Source: Runella sp. CRIBMP (lineage in GTDB: Bacteria > Bacteroidota > Bacteroidia > Cytophagales > Spirosomataceae). From it: DNA of 64,000 nucleotides. Shown here piece by piece: positions 36,257 to 46,152 of the stretch (its first letter is position 1; the number at the start of each line of letters is the position of its first letter). The notes below the pieces were generated by a model. The model saw nothing but the letters and a program-made list of their open reading frames with translations, ran no database searches and was not told the DNA's origin. The stretch is from positions 62,001-126,000 of the forward strand of contig NZ_JAAAKZ010000013.1 in the NCBI RefSeq assembly GCF_009905605.1, read 5' to 3'. The position numbers were made by a program, and so were the translations under genes.

Positions 36257-39238
36257 TTAAGGCCGTTTTAACAACTCTTCCAATGTATATACTTTTCCAT
36301 TGACAAGCACGTAGCGTACGCGCTGGGCATCATGGATATTTTGGAGTGGGTTACCTTCTACGATGCTGATATTGGCAATTTTCCCCACTTCTAACGTTCC
36401 CAAATCTTTATCAACATTGAGGCTTTTTGCGGCATTAATCATCGACGTTTGTAAGGCTTGAAAGGGCGTAAACCCGCTTTCTACGTAGCTCCACAGTTCT
36501 ACATGCAAGCTCGTACCGTAAGGCATAATGGGCGAATCGGTACCGCTCGTGATGCGCGCCCCTCTTTCCAGAAGTCGTTTGGCAACTTTGCCCGAATTGG
36601 CATAATTCAGCACAATGGCCGAAGGCTGGCTTTTCATCTGTTGGGCCGTCTCCAGCATTCCAGTGCGGTAATATGAGGGATACAATTGCCGAAACTGCGG
36701 CGTATCAAACAGGCTCGTATCTTTCGTGATGGTGCTCCAATACCCACCCGAAAGCGCCAATGTAGGTGTAATAACCATTTTTGACTGACTGATAATTTGC
36801 ACTACATCGTCATAGCTATGGGCCGTTGAGGTCAGCTTGGGCGAATACCCCCGTCGACTCGTAGCGCCAAGGTGCTCCACCGCATCCACGCCGTACCGGG
36901 CAGCAGGAAAAATCTCGTGCGACGATACCGTCATGCCATTTTGGTGGGCATATTCGGTGATTTTTTGCTGCCATTCATCGGGCATCCGCACGTAGGTTTT
37001 GATAAGGTCGTAGCCCAATCGGCTGGCGCGGTTGAGTTCGAGTTTAAGCTGCGCTTCAGAGCCGATGGCCGTGGCCATGTTGTAATAAATGCGGCCGCCG
37101 TCGGTGAGGGCTCCCGTCAAAAAGTGAAACGGCCCTGGTCGCTTACCGCTGTGCCAAGCTTCGCGCTGCTCTACGGCATCATACGGGTCAGAACCCGGCT
37201 CACGCACCGTCGTAATGCCGTAGGCCAACCAAATCCGCCCCGTTTTTTCACCAAACTGCGCATCGAGGTGAGAATGGGTTTCAAACAATCCAGGCATAAC
37301 GGTCAGGTTGGACGCATCTACTTTACGGTAATTGGCGGGGTAATTAGCGCGGTGCGGTTGAATCGCTTTGATGCGACTATCTTCCACCACCAAGTCTACG
37401 TTGGTAAGTAATTTTTCATTTTTTCCGTCAAACAACAGCCCCGCATGAATCACGACCGTGCCTTTGGGCTTGGCGTTAGTCCACGTCAAGTCAAGCGGAA
37501 TGTCCTGCTTACTTGTGTCGGCGAGGGCCACTTTCCGCAGGTGGTCGGTGGCCACGTACACCAACGATTTTGAATCACCCGTCCACGTAGGCGCTTCGGC
37601 CAACTCCGACGTAACGGCGCGGGGTTGACCCTTAAATTGACCGTCTTCATTGACATCAATGACCCACAGCAAAGCGTCTTTGACGTAGGCCAGTTTGGTG
37701 CCATCGGGCGACCAAATCGGGCCGTTGCGGTAGCGCATCGCGGGGGTTTGGTAGGGCATGGGCGTATTGAAACTAACGGCTTGTCCGCTTTCGGAATTGA
37801 CCAATAAAAACTTGCTTATCCCTTCACGAAACTTGGAAGAATACGCTTCCAGTGCCGCCAACATCACGTATTTTCCATTCGGCGACCACGAAGGCTGCCC
37901 CGGTTGAAACATGGGTTTGTAGACCGCTTTGGTCAAATTAGTGGTCAAATCCATGATTTGCAGCACCGTTCCCACGGCCAGTGTGTTGCGCAGGCCCTGT
38001 TTCATGAACGCAATCTTTTTGCCGTCGGCCAACCATGAACCCTGAAATTCATCGTCGGCAGTTTGGGTCAATTGAGTGATTTTTCGGGTCGAAAGCTCCA
38101 ACGTGTACAAATCCATGTTGCCCGTACGGTCGGCAGAAAAGAGTAGTTTTGCGCCATCTGGCGACCACGCCAAGTCGGTTTCATAATACGCATCGTCGGT
38201 CAGCTTTACGGGTTTAGGTAGGCCAATCGTCAGCAGCCACACATCACCGAGCGCAATAAAAGCTACCTGTTTGCCATCGGGCGATGCGACTGGACTGCGA
38301 ATACCTCTCACTGTTTTTAAAGAAGGGCCATCAAAATCGTAGGTTTTTCGTTGATACACAGGCGTACTGACCGTCATCGTCACCTGGAACGGCACTTCTA
38401 CGCTACCGCCATCTTCGGCACCACGCCGCTTTATTTTTCCGTCGGTGGTATACAAAATACTCCCGTTGGCCTCCCACGCCGCCCGAAAGGGAAACACATC
38501 TTCGCCCGTTTTGCTCAACGCAACAATTTTGCCCGTTGCCACTTCGACCGACAACAGCGAAGTTTCGGCAACAGTCAATAATTGGTAACTAATCCATTTT
38601 CCGTCTTTGCTCCATGCAGGGGCACTCGGCGTGCCTTTTCCCGCTGGAGCCAGCAATTTTTCCGTACCATCCTCCAACAGCAAATAAATACCCGCGCCAT
38701 TGGCCCGACTTGACGCAAAAGCCAATGTCTTGCCATCGGGCGAATAAACAGGGGTGTAGTCGTGTTCCAAATGGGTGGTGAGCGCGGTAGAGGTACCCTT
38801 TGAAAAGTCGATTTTCCAAATGTCATAATTGCCTTTCTGGTCCGATGAGCAAACAATGCTTTTGCCATCGGGTGCCCAGAAAGGTTCGCGGTGGTCGTAG
38901 GGTCCAGAGGTATGTTGTTTGAGCTCTTTCCCGTCTTTATTTACACTCCAAATATGGTACGTACCACCCCGATACGACTGAAAAGCAACCCGTTGCCCAT
39001 CGGGACTCCAGCAGGGTTGGCGGTCGTCGCCCATGCCGTCGGTCAGTGATTTAGCCACTCCACCTTTGGCGGGAAGCGTGTAAATAGTTCCCTGCAAATC
39101 AATGGCAATGGTTTGGCCGTCGGGCGAGAGCGCCATCGCCATATTGGTTCCTTCATTGACCGTAATCTGTTTTGAATCCAGACGCTGGGCCGCGACTTGC
39201 ATCGAAAAAAATAAAAATGCGATGGTATAAAATTTCAT
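36257..39238 (-). CDS. exported TolB-propeller amidohydrolase
   Basis: 993 residues from the ATG at 39238, which gives a signal peptide ending QVAAQ; an earlier ATG at 39316 adds an unlikely 26 residues. Residues about 25-600 are PD40/TolB propeller repeats (many SPDGK motifs). From about 630 comes a metal-dependent amidohydrolase domain: MPGLFETHSHLDAQFG holds the His-x-His metal pair, SSHEIFPAARYGVDAVEHLG two more His, and TSGTDSPIMP the catalytic Asp. This architecture is known in exported prolidase/imidazolonepropionase-like hydrolases. It follows a SusC/SusD pair on the same strand (about 115 bases), so it may process what that pair imports. Confidence 0.88.
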   Translation of the reverse strand: MKFYTIAFLFFSMQVAAQRLDSKQITVNEGTNMAMALSPDGQTIAIDLQGTIYTLPAKGGVAKSLTDGMGDDRQPCWSPDGQRVAFQSYRGGTYHIWSVNKDGKELKQHTSGPYDHREPFWAPDGKSIVCSSDQKGNYDIWKIDFSKGTSTALTTHLEHDYTPVYSPDGKTLAFASSRANGAGIYLLLEDGTEKLLAPAGKGTPSAPAWSKDGKWISYQLLTVAETSLLSVEVATGKIVALSKTGEDVFPFRAAWEANGSILYTTDGKIKRRGAEDGGSVEVPFQVTMTVSTPVYQRKTYDFDGPSLKTVRGIRSPVASPDGKQVAFIALGDVWLLTIGLPKPVKLTDDAYYETDLAWSPDGAKLLFSADRTGNMDLYTLELSTRKITQLTQTADDEFQGSWLADGKKIAFMKQGLRNTLAVGTVLQIMDLTTNLTKAVYKPMFQPGQPSWSPNGKYVMLAALEAYSSKFREGISKFLLVNSESGQAVSFNTPMPYQTPAMRYRNGPIWSPDGTKLAYVKDALLWVIDVNEDGQFKGQPRAVTSELAEAPTWTGDSKSLVYVATDHLRKVALADTSKQDIPLDLTWTNAKPKGTVVIHAGLLFDGKNEKLLTNVDLVVEDSRIKAIQPHRANYPANYRKVDASNLTVMPGLFETHSHLDAQFGEKTGRIWLAYGITTVREPGSDPYDAVEQREAWHSGKRPGPFHFLTGALTDGGRIYYNMATAIGSEAQLKLELNRASRLGYDLIKTYVRMPDEWQQKITEYAHQNGMTVSSHEIFPAARYGVDAVEHLGATSRRGYSPKLTSTAHSYDDVVQIISQSKMVITPTLALSGGYWSTITKDTSLFDTPQFRQLYPSYYRTGMLETAQQMKSQPSAIVLNYANSGKVAKRLLERGARITSGTDSPIMPYGTSLHVELWSYVESGFTPFQALQTSMINAAKSLNVDKDLGTLEVGKIANISIVEGNPLQNIHDAQRVRYVLVNGKVYTLEELLKRP

Positions 39239-39352
39239 TTGCAGCAAGTTAAGATACAGAAAATAAAAAGGTTTGAGTGGAAACACGTTTGCCCATTTAC
39301 TGGTCTGAATCAGCAAAGGGGCAAACGTTCCTAATAATACGAATAAAAGAGC

Positions 39353-40816
39353 TTATTTATAAATCGCCATTGCATCAAAAACCCCTGGCACGGGTTTTGG
39401 TGAAAGTGGATTTCCGTTGATTTCGTTTTGCGAATAGATAAAACGCATGGGCAATTTATCCCCCGCGTTGGGAGTCAACTTTATCCCTGTTGGGCTGGTG
39501 CGATTGCGGCGTTCGTCGTTCCAACCGATGGTTTGACAATAAAAAGCCACGTAGCGCTCCTCCAAAATTTCCCGCATAAGGGCATCATTTTGGGCAATTC
39601 CGTCGGTATTTTCCATGCCTCCCTTTACAAAATCAGCTTCTACATAAGGCAGGTATTTATACGAAAAATTGGCGGCAGTCACACTGTTGATGTAGCCGCC
39701 ACCCGTGTTCATAAACGCCCGGTATTCATTCAAATACGCAAGTGCATCCGCAAAACTACCCGCCCGTAGGGCCATTTCGGCCTGAGTTAGTTTATTTTCC
39801 TGAAACGTCACCAACGGAAACGCCGCATCTACGCTCATAAAACCTACCTGCGTGGCCCGTTTTTGGGTATTCGGCTCCACCCGATTGGGCACGTTGACCC
39901 CTTGACGCAAATAATAAAAATTGAAACGGGCGGTTTCGTCGGTTTTGGCATTGCCCCGGTAGGTGGTGGTGAGCGTAGGGTCAATCAGTTTTAACAGATG
40001 ACAAGGCGCATTGGCTTTGGTAACGGCCGCCCCATCACCAATCCTACTCACGGCCAAGAAGTTATAAATAAAATTTTGATTTTGTCCCTGAATAACCCCG
40101 TGCGGCATGTACATAGAATTGGTGGCTTTGCTTACGCCTTTTGCCGCTGCTACCGCCGCCAATGGGTACTCTTTGGTATCGGTATAAAACCTGGCTTTGA
40201 GCGTGTAGGCCACTTCAATCCACTTTTTTGGGTCCCCCCCCAACAGCACATCCGTGCCGGCACGCGGTACGCCCACACCCGTTTCGAGGTCTTTGATGGC
40301 TTCGTCAAGCAGTTTTTGCACGCCAGCGTAGACTTCGGTTTGGGTATCATATTTTGCATTCGGAAATTCCTCCAATTGAGCAGCCTGCGAAAAAGGAATA
40401 TCTCCGTAAAGCGATGTCATGGTTCCCATGTTGTGGGCCATGAGTACTTTGGTCATCCCTGCTAAAACCTTGACGCCCTGCGGCTCAATTTTGGCCAACA
40501 ACAGGCGTGCATTGCGGTGAATGCCATAATAACTGCTGCTCCACATGCCGTCAAAATAAGAACCCGCCACGTTGTAAACGTGAAAATCGGCCCACTGACG
40601 GTCGTAACCGAAATAATAGCCGCTCCAAATACTCGACAAAAGCGAGTTGTAGCCTTCGTGTACCGAGGCCGCGGCCAACTCAATACCCGTAAACATCAGC
40701 TCAGCGGGCGCATCGGTCGGGTTGTTTAAATCATCGTTAAGATTACTCACTAGGGAGTCACAGGCCGTCAGAGACAACGTGATGGCAAGGGCGGCGGTTG
40801 AAATATATTTTTTCAT
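39353..40816 (-). CDS. SusD/RagB-type nutrient-binding lipoprotein (RagB2 subfamily)
   Basis: 487 residues from the ATG at 40816. The signal peptide ends with a lipobox (LSLTACDSL), so the Cys is lipidated and the protein sits on the outer membrane. Family features are a TPR-like helical body, DLNNPTDAPAELMFTG near the N-terminus, and the C-terminal GWNDERRNRTSPTGIKLTP. This fits the SusD-like subgroup often paired with peptide-related SusC. It caps the SusC barrel encoded directly upstream (52-base gap) and passes substrate to it. Confidence 0.9.
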   Translation of the reverse strand: MKKYISTAALAITLSLTACDSLVSNLNDDLNNPTDAPAELMFTGIELAAASVHEGYNSLLSSIWSGYYFGYDRQWADFHVYNVAGSYFDGMWSSSYYGIHRNARLLLAKIEPQGVKVLAGMTKVLMAHNMGTMTSLYGDIPFSQAAQLEEFPNAKYDTQTEVYAGVQKLLDEAIKDLETGVGVPRAGTDVLLGGDPKKWIEVAYTLKARFYTDTKEYPLAAVAAAKGVSKATNSMYMPHGVIQGQNQNFIYNFLAVSRIGDGAAVTKANAPCHLLKLIDPTLTTTYRGNAKTDETARFNFYYLRQGVNVPNRVEPNTQKRATQVGFMSVDAAFPLVTFQENKLTQAEMALRAGSFADALAYLNEYRAFMNTGGGYINSVTAANFSYKYLPYVEADFVKGGMENTDGIAQNDALMREILEERYVAFYCQTIGWNDERRNRTSPTGIKLTPNAGDKLPMRFIYSQNEINGNPLSPKPVPGVFDAMAIYK

Positions 40817-40868
40817 TTTTTGTGTCATTTTGGAGATTAAAAATGCGAAAGGCAGGTATCAGTTATTA

Positions 40869-43800
40869 TCAGTAATTGATTCTGACCGAAAAAACGACCG
40901 ATTTAGAGCCTGGGTTATTGAAGTAATCTTGACCGCGACCGTTGCCAGTACCATTGAGCGACGTTTCGGGATCAATACCTACCACATCCGTCCAAAGCAA
41001 TAAATTACGCCCCGTAGCCGATACGCTAATCGAACCCAATTTGAGTTTTTCTTTCAACCAAGGGCTGCGCCAGTTGTAGGCAAGGGTAGCCTCGCGGAGT
41101 CGGGTCCAACTGCCGTCCACCATGAATTGTTCCTGCAAAGCACTGAATCCCTGCCCCAACGTAGTGTACCAAGCCTGATCAAGCAATACAGGCCCTGCGC
41201 CAAAATCCTGAATATTGCCGCGTACTGCGCTGCCTGCTTCAAACACTTTTCCGTCGTAGTTTTTGAGGCCGCCGGCTGGTATCGTCACTTCATTTCCTAC
41301 GTCCGCGTGTGTACCGAAATTATAGAGTACAGATTGGGTATTGGGCGCAAACGTCGAGCCCTGGAAGGTTTCAAAAAGCACATTGAGCGAGAAGTTTTTG
41401 TAATTGACATTGGTTCCGAAACCTGCCCGGTATTTGGGATTAGGATCACCAATCACGCCGTAGGTAGGTGCCAATTGCGGAAAACCGTTGGCGTTCAAAC
41501 TCAATGAGCCGTCGGCCTTACGGAGATACGTGCCGCCATAAAGGGCTGATAATGAATAACCAACTTTAGCCACCGAGCTAGTAAGCGTGCTGAACCCTCC
41601 CAAAACAATCTGGTCGGTTCCCGCCAAATCTTCCACCCGATTTATGTTCCGGCTGATGTTACCAATGAGTTGAATATCCAGCGCTCCTTGACGAAACACC
41701 TCGGCCGAAACTTCACCTTCCCAACCTTTGTTAGACATGGTTCCCGCGTTGGTATAACGACTCGTAAAACCCGTACTCGGCGCGGCGGCCACTTCTAGTA
41801 GCAGGTCTTTGATGGTATTGCGGTAATACGTAAAGCCCAGCGAAAGGCGGTCTCTGAAGAAGCGCATATCGCTTCCGATTTCCCACTCCGTTTTACGTTC
41901 GGGACGCAAAAAAGCATCTCCCTGTTGCGACGACTGCACAAAAGCACCGTTTCCGTACGCCACGCCGCTGGCTGTACCGCCCCAGCCCCCCGAAAACTCC
42001 GCCGTCACAAAATCGGTCGTACTTCGGTACGGTTGTGGTTGTACACCCACGACGCCGTAAGACCCGCGTAGTTTACCAAAACTCAACCAACCGATTTCTC
42101 TCAATGGGTCTAGTTTGGTAAACTGCCACGCCATATCTACCGAAGGATACAGAAAGGTCCGGTCGGTTTTTTCACCAAAAGGAGAGCCCGACTCCGCCGC
42201 CGCGCCGAGGTTCAGATAAACTTGATCGTAAAATCCAAAATTGGCAGTGCTGTAAAGTCGTGTGGTACGAATCCGGCGCTCTTCATCAAAAGGAGTACGG
42301 TTGGCTGCGGTGGAGTTGCTAGCATCCATCGGGCCATTCGGAATCAAGAAATTGACCATTGAGTAGCCCAGATTGAGAAAATCACGATTGTTGACATTCC
42401 AACCCAAAATATACGTCCCCGAAATATTAGGCGTAATGTCTTTCACGGCGCGGGCTATCACGTCAAAGTTAAGCTCGGTTTCTTTAAACATCTCTTCGGT
42501 ATAACTTCCCGTGAATGCGCTCCCTGCCGAGCCTACTGGATAATAACTTTTGCGCGTATCGGTATAAGAATCTACCCCGCCGCGTGCTTTCAACTCAAAC
42601 CATTTCTGCGGCTTGAAACTGATTTCGGTGGCGGTGATAAAACGGTCGACGAGCGTAGGATTTTGCAACTCATTGATCACCCACAACGGCGAATCATAAA
42701 TGGGATTATCGTTGCCCAAATAGCGGCGATAAGACCGTTGGCGCAAAATCGGGGCAGCCGTAGGAGAAGAATAGTAATAGCCTTTGTAATCAGTATCGTC
42801 AAAATCAGGTGGCGTGCGTACCATCCCCAAATAAAGTCCGTTGACGTTTGACCCCGTCTGGATTCGATTCGATTTAGATTTAACGTATGAGGTCTTGGTC
42901 GAAAGTGAGAGCATATCTCCAAACTTACGGTCGGCATTGAGGCGGAAGGTAGTCCTGCGATAGTCACTTTGTCCGCGAATTATCCCTTTTTGGTTCAGGT
43001 CACCCACGCTCAAATAATAGGTTCCCTGCTCATTTCCGCCGCTGATGCTTATGTTGTTATCCACAAAATATCCCGTCCTGAACACCTGATTGATGCGTTG
43101 ATCGTTGTAGGTTTCTTTGGAATTTTTCTTTGTAATCGGATAATACTTCGTTCCGTCTAGGGCTTCAAAATACTGCCCCGTGGTGTTGAATTCATCGGCG
43201 CCCCCCGAACGGTTTTCGATTTTATCCCCCCACGAGTTGGAGGCCGTAGGGCTAAAAACCCCGTTGACCCCCTGCCCGTATTTATCTTGCATGGGGTGCA
43301 AAAGATTTACTTTATCAATGGAAACCGACGAGCTGAACGAAATATCAACTTTGTTGCTGTTCCGACCTTTTTTGGTCGTAATCACCATCACCCCATTGGC
43401 CGCGCGCGAGCCCCACAGAGAGGCAGCGGCGGCTCCTTTAAGAATCTGCACATCGGCAATATCATTGGGATTCAGGTCATTGAGCCGCGACTGTTGGCGT
43501 ACCCCACCAGCCGATTCACCAATGCTGCTATTGCTCATCGGAATACCATCAATGATGACTAAAGGTTGATTGTCGCCAGTGATGGTACTTTGCCCACGTA
43601 TTTGGATGTAGGAACCTGCGCCTGGGTCACCTGATGAACGGGAGATTTGGACCCCGGCGGCTCGACCAGCCAAACCGTTGATAACGCCCGTTTCGCCCGT
43701 TCGGGCTATGGCTACGCCCGTTACTTTGGAGGAGGTCGCGCCTTGGATGTCTTTGTTTTGCTCAAAACCCAACGCCGTCACGGTCACTTCCATGAGCTGC

Positions 43801-44096
43801 TTGGTATCGGTTTTAAGCTTAATTAAAAAATTGCTTTGGTCGCCAATGGGCAATTCTTGGGTAGACATTCCAATGAATGAAACCACCAGAATCCCTCCCC
43901 CAGAAGGCACACTGAGGGCAAAATTCCCTTCAGCATCAGAGTTGGCCCCCGTGTTGGTGCCTTTGAGCAAAACGTTGACCCCAGGTAGGACGGAGCCATT
44001 TTCGGCATCAGTAATTTTACCGGTAATCTTGCGGGTTTGTCCGTAGGTAGATATACCAATCAAACCAAGCAAAAGAATGAGTAGAGAACACTTCAT
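40869..44096 (-). CDS. SusC/RagA-type TonB-dependent outer-membrane transporter
   Basis: 1075 residues from the ATG at 44096 (another ATG lies 9 bases upstream). After a signal peptide ending STYGQ there is a carboxypeptidase-regulatory-like domain (KITGKITDAENGSVLPGVNV). The TonB plug follows (NGLAGRAAGVQI, ATSLWGSRAANGVMVITTKKG is close to the family signature), then the beta-barrel to a C-terminal aromatic end (VVFSVRINY). It imports a large substrate across the outer membrane using TonB energy. It pairs with the RagB2-type lipoprotein after it. Confidence 0.93.
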   Translation of the reverse strand: MKCSLLILLLGLIGISTYGQTRKITGKITDAENGSVLPGVNVLLKGTNTGANSDAEGNFALSVPSGGGILVVSFIGMSTQELPIGDQSNFLIKLKTDTKQLMEVTVTALGFEQNKDIQGATSSKVTGVAIARTGETGVINGLAGRAAGVQISRSSGDPGAGSYIQIRGQSTITGDNQPLVIIDGIPMSNSSIGESAGGVRQQSRLNDLNPNDIADVQILKGAAAASLWGSRAANGVMVITTKKGRNSNKVDISFSSSVSIDKVNLLHPMQDKYGQGVNGVFSPTASNSWGDKIENRSGGADEFNTTGQYFEALDGTKYYPITKKNSKETYNDQRINQVFRTGYFVDNNISISGGNEQGTYYLSVGDLNQKGIIRGQSDYRRTTFRLNADRKFGDMLSLSTKTSYVKSKSNRIQTGSNVNGLYLGMVRTPPDFDDTDYKGYYYSSPTAAPILRQRSYRRYLGNDNPIYDSPLWVINELQNPTLVDRFITATEISFKPQKWFELKARGGVDSYTDTRKSYYPVGSAGSAFTGSYTEEMFKETELNFDVIARAVKDITPNISGTYILGWNVNNRDFLNLGYSMVNFLIPNGPMDASNSTAANRTPFDEERRIRTTRLYSTANFGFYDQVYLNLGAAAESGSPFGEKTDRTFLYPSVDMAWQFTKLDPLREIGWLSFGKLRGSYGVVGVQPQPYRSTTDFVTAEFSGGWGGTASGVAYGNGAFVQSSQQGDAFLRPERKTEWEIGSDMRFFRDRLSLGFTYYRNTIKDLLLEVAAAPSTGFTSRYTNAGTMSNKGWEGEVSAEVFRQGALDIQLIGNISRNINRVEDLAGTDQIVLGGFSTLTSSVAKVGYSLSALYGGTYLRKADGSLSLNANGFPQLAPTYGVIGDPNPKYRAGFGTNVNYKNFSLNVLFETFQGSTFAPNTQSVLYNFGTHADVGNEVTIPAGGLKNYDGKVFEAGSAVRGNIQDFGAGPVLLDQAWYTTLGQGFSALQEQFMVDGSWTRLREATLAYNWRSPWLKEKLKLGSISVSATGRNLLLWTDVVGIDPETSLNGTGNGRGQDYFNNPGSKSVVFSVRINY

Positions 44097-44429
44097 AATG
44101 GGCATTTAGTTTGTTGTTTAGGTTAATTGTCAACATAACTTACTGACCAAAAGCGCTAACTCAAAATTTAATTCGGCTATTATGAGAAAATTTAAAATAG
44201 TTATTTAGATAATTAAAGATTCATATAGTTTGAATTTTTATATTATACAAAAAATATAATTTTATCGACAAAAAGTCATTATTTGTCTACATATCTCTAC
44301 TACTCAGCATTCTAAGAAACATACGTATTTGTACTTAACTTTTAAAAGCCGCCCGACATTTCATTTTTTAAGTATAAAAAAAGGGAGACTCGAAAGCCTC
44401 CCTTTTTTAGAACTGATTCTGACTCGAAC
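44097..44429. other. AT-rich region upstream of susC
   Basis: 333 bases between the SusC gene and the ferritin-like gene, both on the minus strand. It is very AT-rich between about 44160 and 44290. It holds the terminator at 44376-44407 and presumably the SusC promoter, though no exact TAnnTTTG box is seen. Confidence 0.45.
44376..44407 (-). terminator. terminator after the tandem ferritin-like genes
   Basis: A hairpin with GGGAGAC / GCCTCCC arms (one mismatch, loop tcgaaa) is flanked by A and T runs. On the minus strand it ends in seven T. It lies 23 bases past the second ferritin-like gene and separates it from susC. Confidence 0.75.
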
Positions 44430-45263
44430 CTACGAAGCAATAAACAACGTAGCCACTGCCAGTACTTGCTCTTTGGTCAATGGCTCGTCAAATGCTTCAG
44501 TGATGGCATTGGCCGAGAAGCCACCGAGCGTTTTGACATCTACCCCTGCTTGGGTGGTATTTTCTTCGCCATTATAAATGGCCTGAACAACGGCGTTATC
44601 AATGCCACTGTCTTTACCAGTTATCCACGGCTTGACCGAAGCGCCATTGGCTTTCCGCATCATACGGATATGAGCCGCATGACGGGCTTCTACCGAGTGA
44701 ATATTGAGCGCGGCGGTGAGGACGGCATTTTGCTGTACCAAATTGGGGGCTTGTCCTTTGTAAGCACGAACGCCCGTATCTTCCAGCGATTGTGCAACGG
44801 CCAAAAACAATTGGTAATTGGTAAAAGCCATGGCAAACGGCCCCGTACCAGTACCTTGCCCACCAGAAAAGTCAAACTTTGGCTCTGCCACTGGCGTTCC
44901 ACCTGCTCCAGTAATAGCCGTTTTTAGAAAATTCACGTGCGCTTTTTCGTGATTCATGATGGTTGTGATGGCCGCAGTGGGCGCTCCCGCAGGAATCAAG
45001 CCCGCACTTGCCAGCGCTTTTTCGTAAAAACGATACTCAAGGTATTCGAGAGTAAGCGCGTAGTTGAGCACATCCACCACATTGGTAGTAGATTGGCCGT
45101 AAGCCTTCTGAAACATACTACCCACTGCCAGCGGCACCGCCGCCATGGTTAGTTTTTTACCTAAGTCGGCAAAGTCACGCAGTGCCTTGCGGCGACTATT
45201 GAGGCGGTCACTCATTTCAGGGTCACGCTCCTCAATCATATTTAATATTTTCAAAAAATCCAT
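44430..45263 (-). CDS. ferritin-like domain protein, second of a tandem pair
   Basis: 277 residues. The N-terminal region has twin Arg (NSRRKALRDFADLGKKLTMAAVPLA), compatible with Tat export of a pre-folded protein. The body carries ferritin-like helices with metal-ligand patterns EYLEYRFYEKAL, NHEKAHVNFLK and HSVEARHAAHIRMM (Glu and E-x2-H pairs). It belongs to the ferritin-like PF13668 type, some of which are linked to desiccation tolerance; whether it forms a cage or oxidises iron is unknown. It starts 13 bases after its paralogue. Confidence 0.82.
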   Translation of the reverse strand: MDFLKILNMIEERDPEMSDRLNSRRKALRDFADLGKKLTMAAVPLAVGSMFQKAYGQSTTNVVDVLNYALTLEYLEYRFYEKALASAGLIPAGAPTAAITTIMNHEKAHVNFLKTAITGAGGTPVAEPKFDFSGGQGTGTGPFAMAFTNYQLFLAVAQSLEDTGVRAYKGQAPNLVQQNAVLTAALNIHSVEARHAAHIRMMRKANGASVKPWITGKDSGIDNAVVQAIYNGEENTTQAGVDVKTLGGFSANAITEAFDEPLTKEQVLAVATLFIAS

Positions 45264-45276
45264 GATGTTCCCTTGG

Positions 45277-45978
45277 TTATGCCAATGTACCGGCGTTGAT
45301 TTTTGTTTTGATAAATGGAGCCGCCGCCGTTAACACTGCCGATGGCTCTTTGGACATTTCCAAGCCGTTGGCATCAATGACGGTGCTGTCGGCAAACGTT
45401 CCGTTGCTGATTAAATCACGGATATAGGCCGCATGACGTGCCTCTACCGACACGATTTTTCCAGCAATGGCCAGCAAATCGGGCGAAGTCAGGAAGCGTC
45501 CCGCTCCGTTGTAAGCTGCCACTCCCAAATCTTCAAAGGTCTTCGCGGCATTCAGCACACTTTCACGTTTTGAGAAGTCAATAGAGCTAAAATCCACTTC
45601 CAATCCACCAATGGCATTGACCCCAAGAGCTGCTTTGAAAAATTCGCGGTGTGCCATTTCATGGTCTCTGATGTCGGTCAATAAAGACCTTTCATCGGCG
45701 GTAATTCCCGAGAATTGAGACTCGATAACTCGCTGATAAAAAGCCGCTTCCAGTTGCTCCAATGCATACGCATAATTCAACACCGCGTTGTCGCCAGTAC
45801 CAAAATTCACCTCTCCCGCCACAATCACTGGGTCGTCCTCTTTACATCCCGTCAAAATCAGCGACGTAGCCGCTGCCGTTCCTCCAGCCCATTTGAGAAA
45901 TGAGCGCCGATGCACACCCTTTACCAGCAAACCACTGTTGCTTTCAAGGGATGATGGTGTGTTTTTTAAAATGTTCAT
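45277..45978 (-). CDS. ferritin-like domain lipoprotein, first of a tandem pair
   Basis: 233 residues. HRRSFLKWAGGTAAATSLILTGC combines a Tat motif with a lipobox Cys, so it is probably exported folded and lipid-anchored. The ferritin-like helices show YALEQLEAAFYQRVI, RDHEMAHREFFKAAL and VSVEARHAAYIRDLI, the same Glu/E-x2-H pattern as the downstream gene. The two probably arose by duplication and may act together in the periplasm. The upstream 174-base gap holds no clear promoter box. Confidence 0.83.
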   Translation of the reverse strand: MNILKNTPSSLESNSGLLVKGVHRRSFLKWAGGTAAATSLILTGCKEDDPVIVAGEVNFGTGDNAVLNYAYALEQLEAAFYQRVIESQFSGITADERSLLTDIRDHEMAHREFFKAALGVNAIGGLEVDFSSIDFSKRESVLNAAKTFEDLGVAAYNGAGRFLTSPDLLAIAGKIVSVEARHAAYIRDLISNGTFADSTVIDANGLEMSKEPSAVLTAAAPFIKTKINAGTLA

Positions 45979-46152
45979 ACAATTGGTTTGTTAAAAAATA
46001 GTACTGAAACTAATAAAGGCAAAAGCAAGGGGTACTCGTTTATCATTTTTCCGCAACCGTTATTGCTATACTTTTTAACGTACGGCATTCTTTGGGCAAA
46101 TAGATTTAGAACGTTTCTAATTTTTCTCACCAGAAACATTCTAAGGAGCTAA

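Noticed and set aside
36872-37411. Plus-strand open frame of 179 codons
   Set aside because: Antisense to the amidohydrolase domain whose metal motifs are intact.
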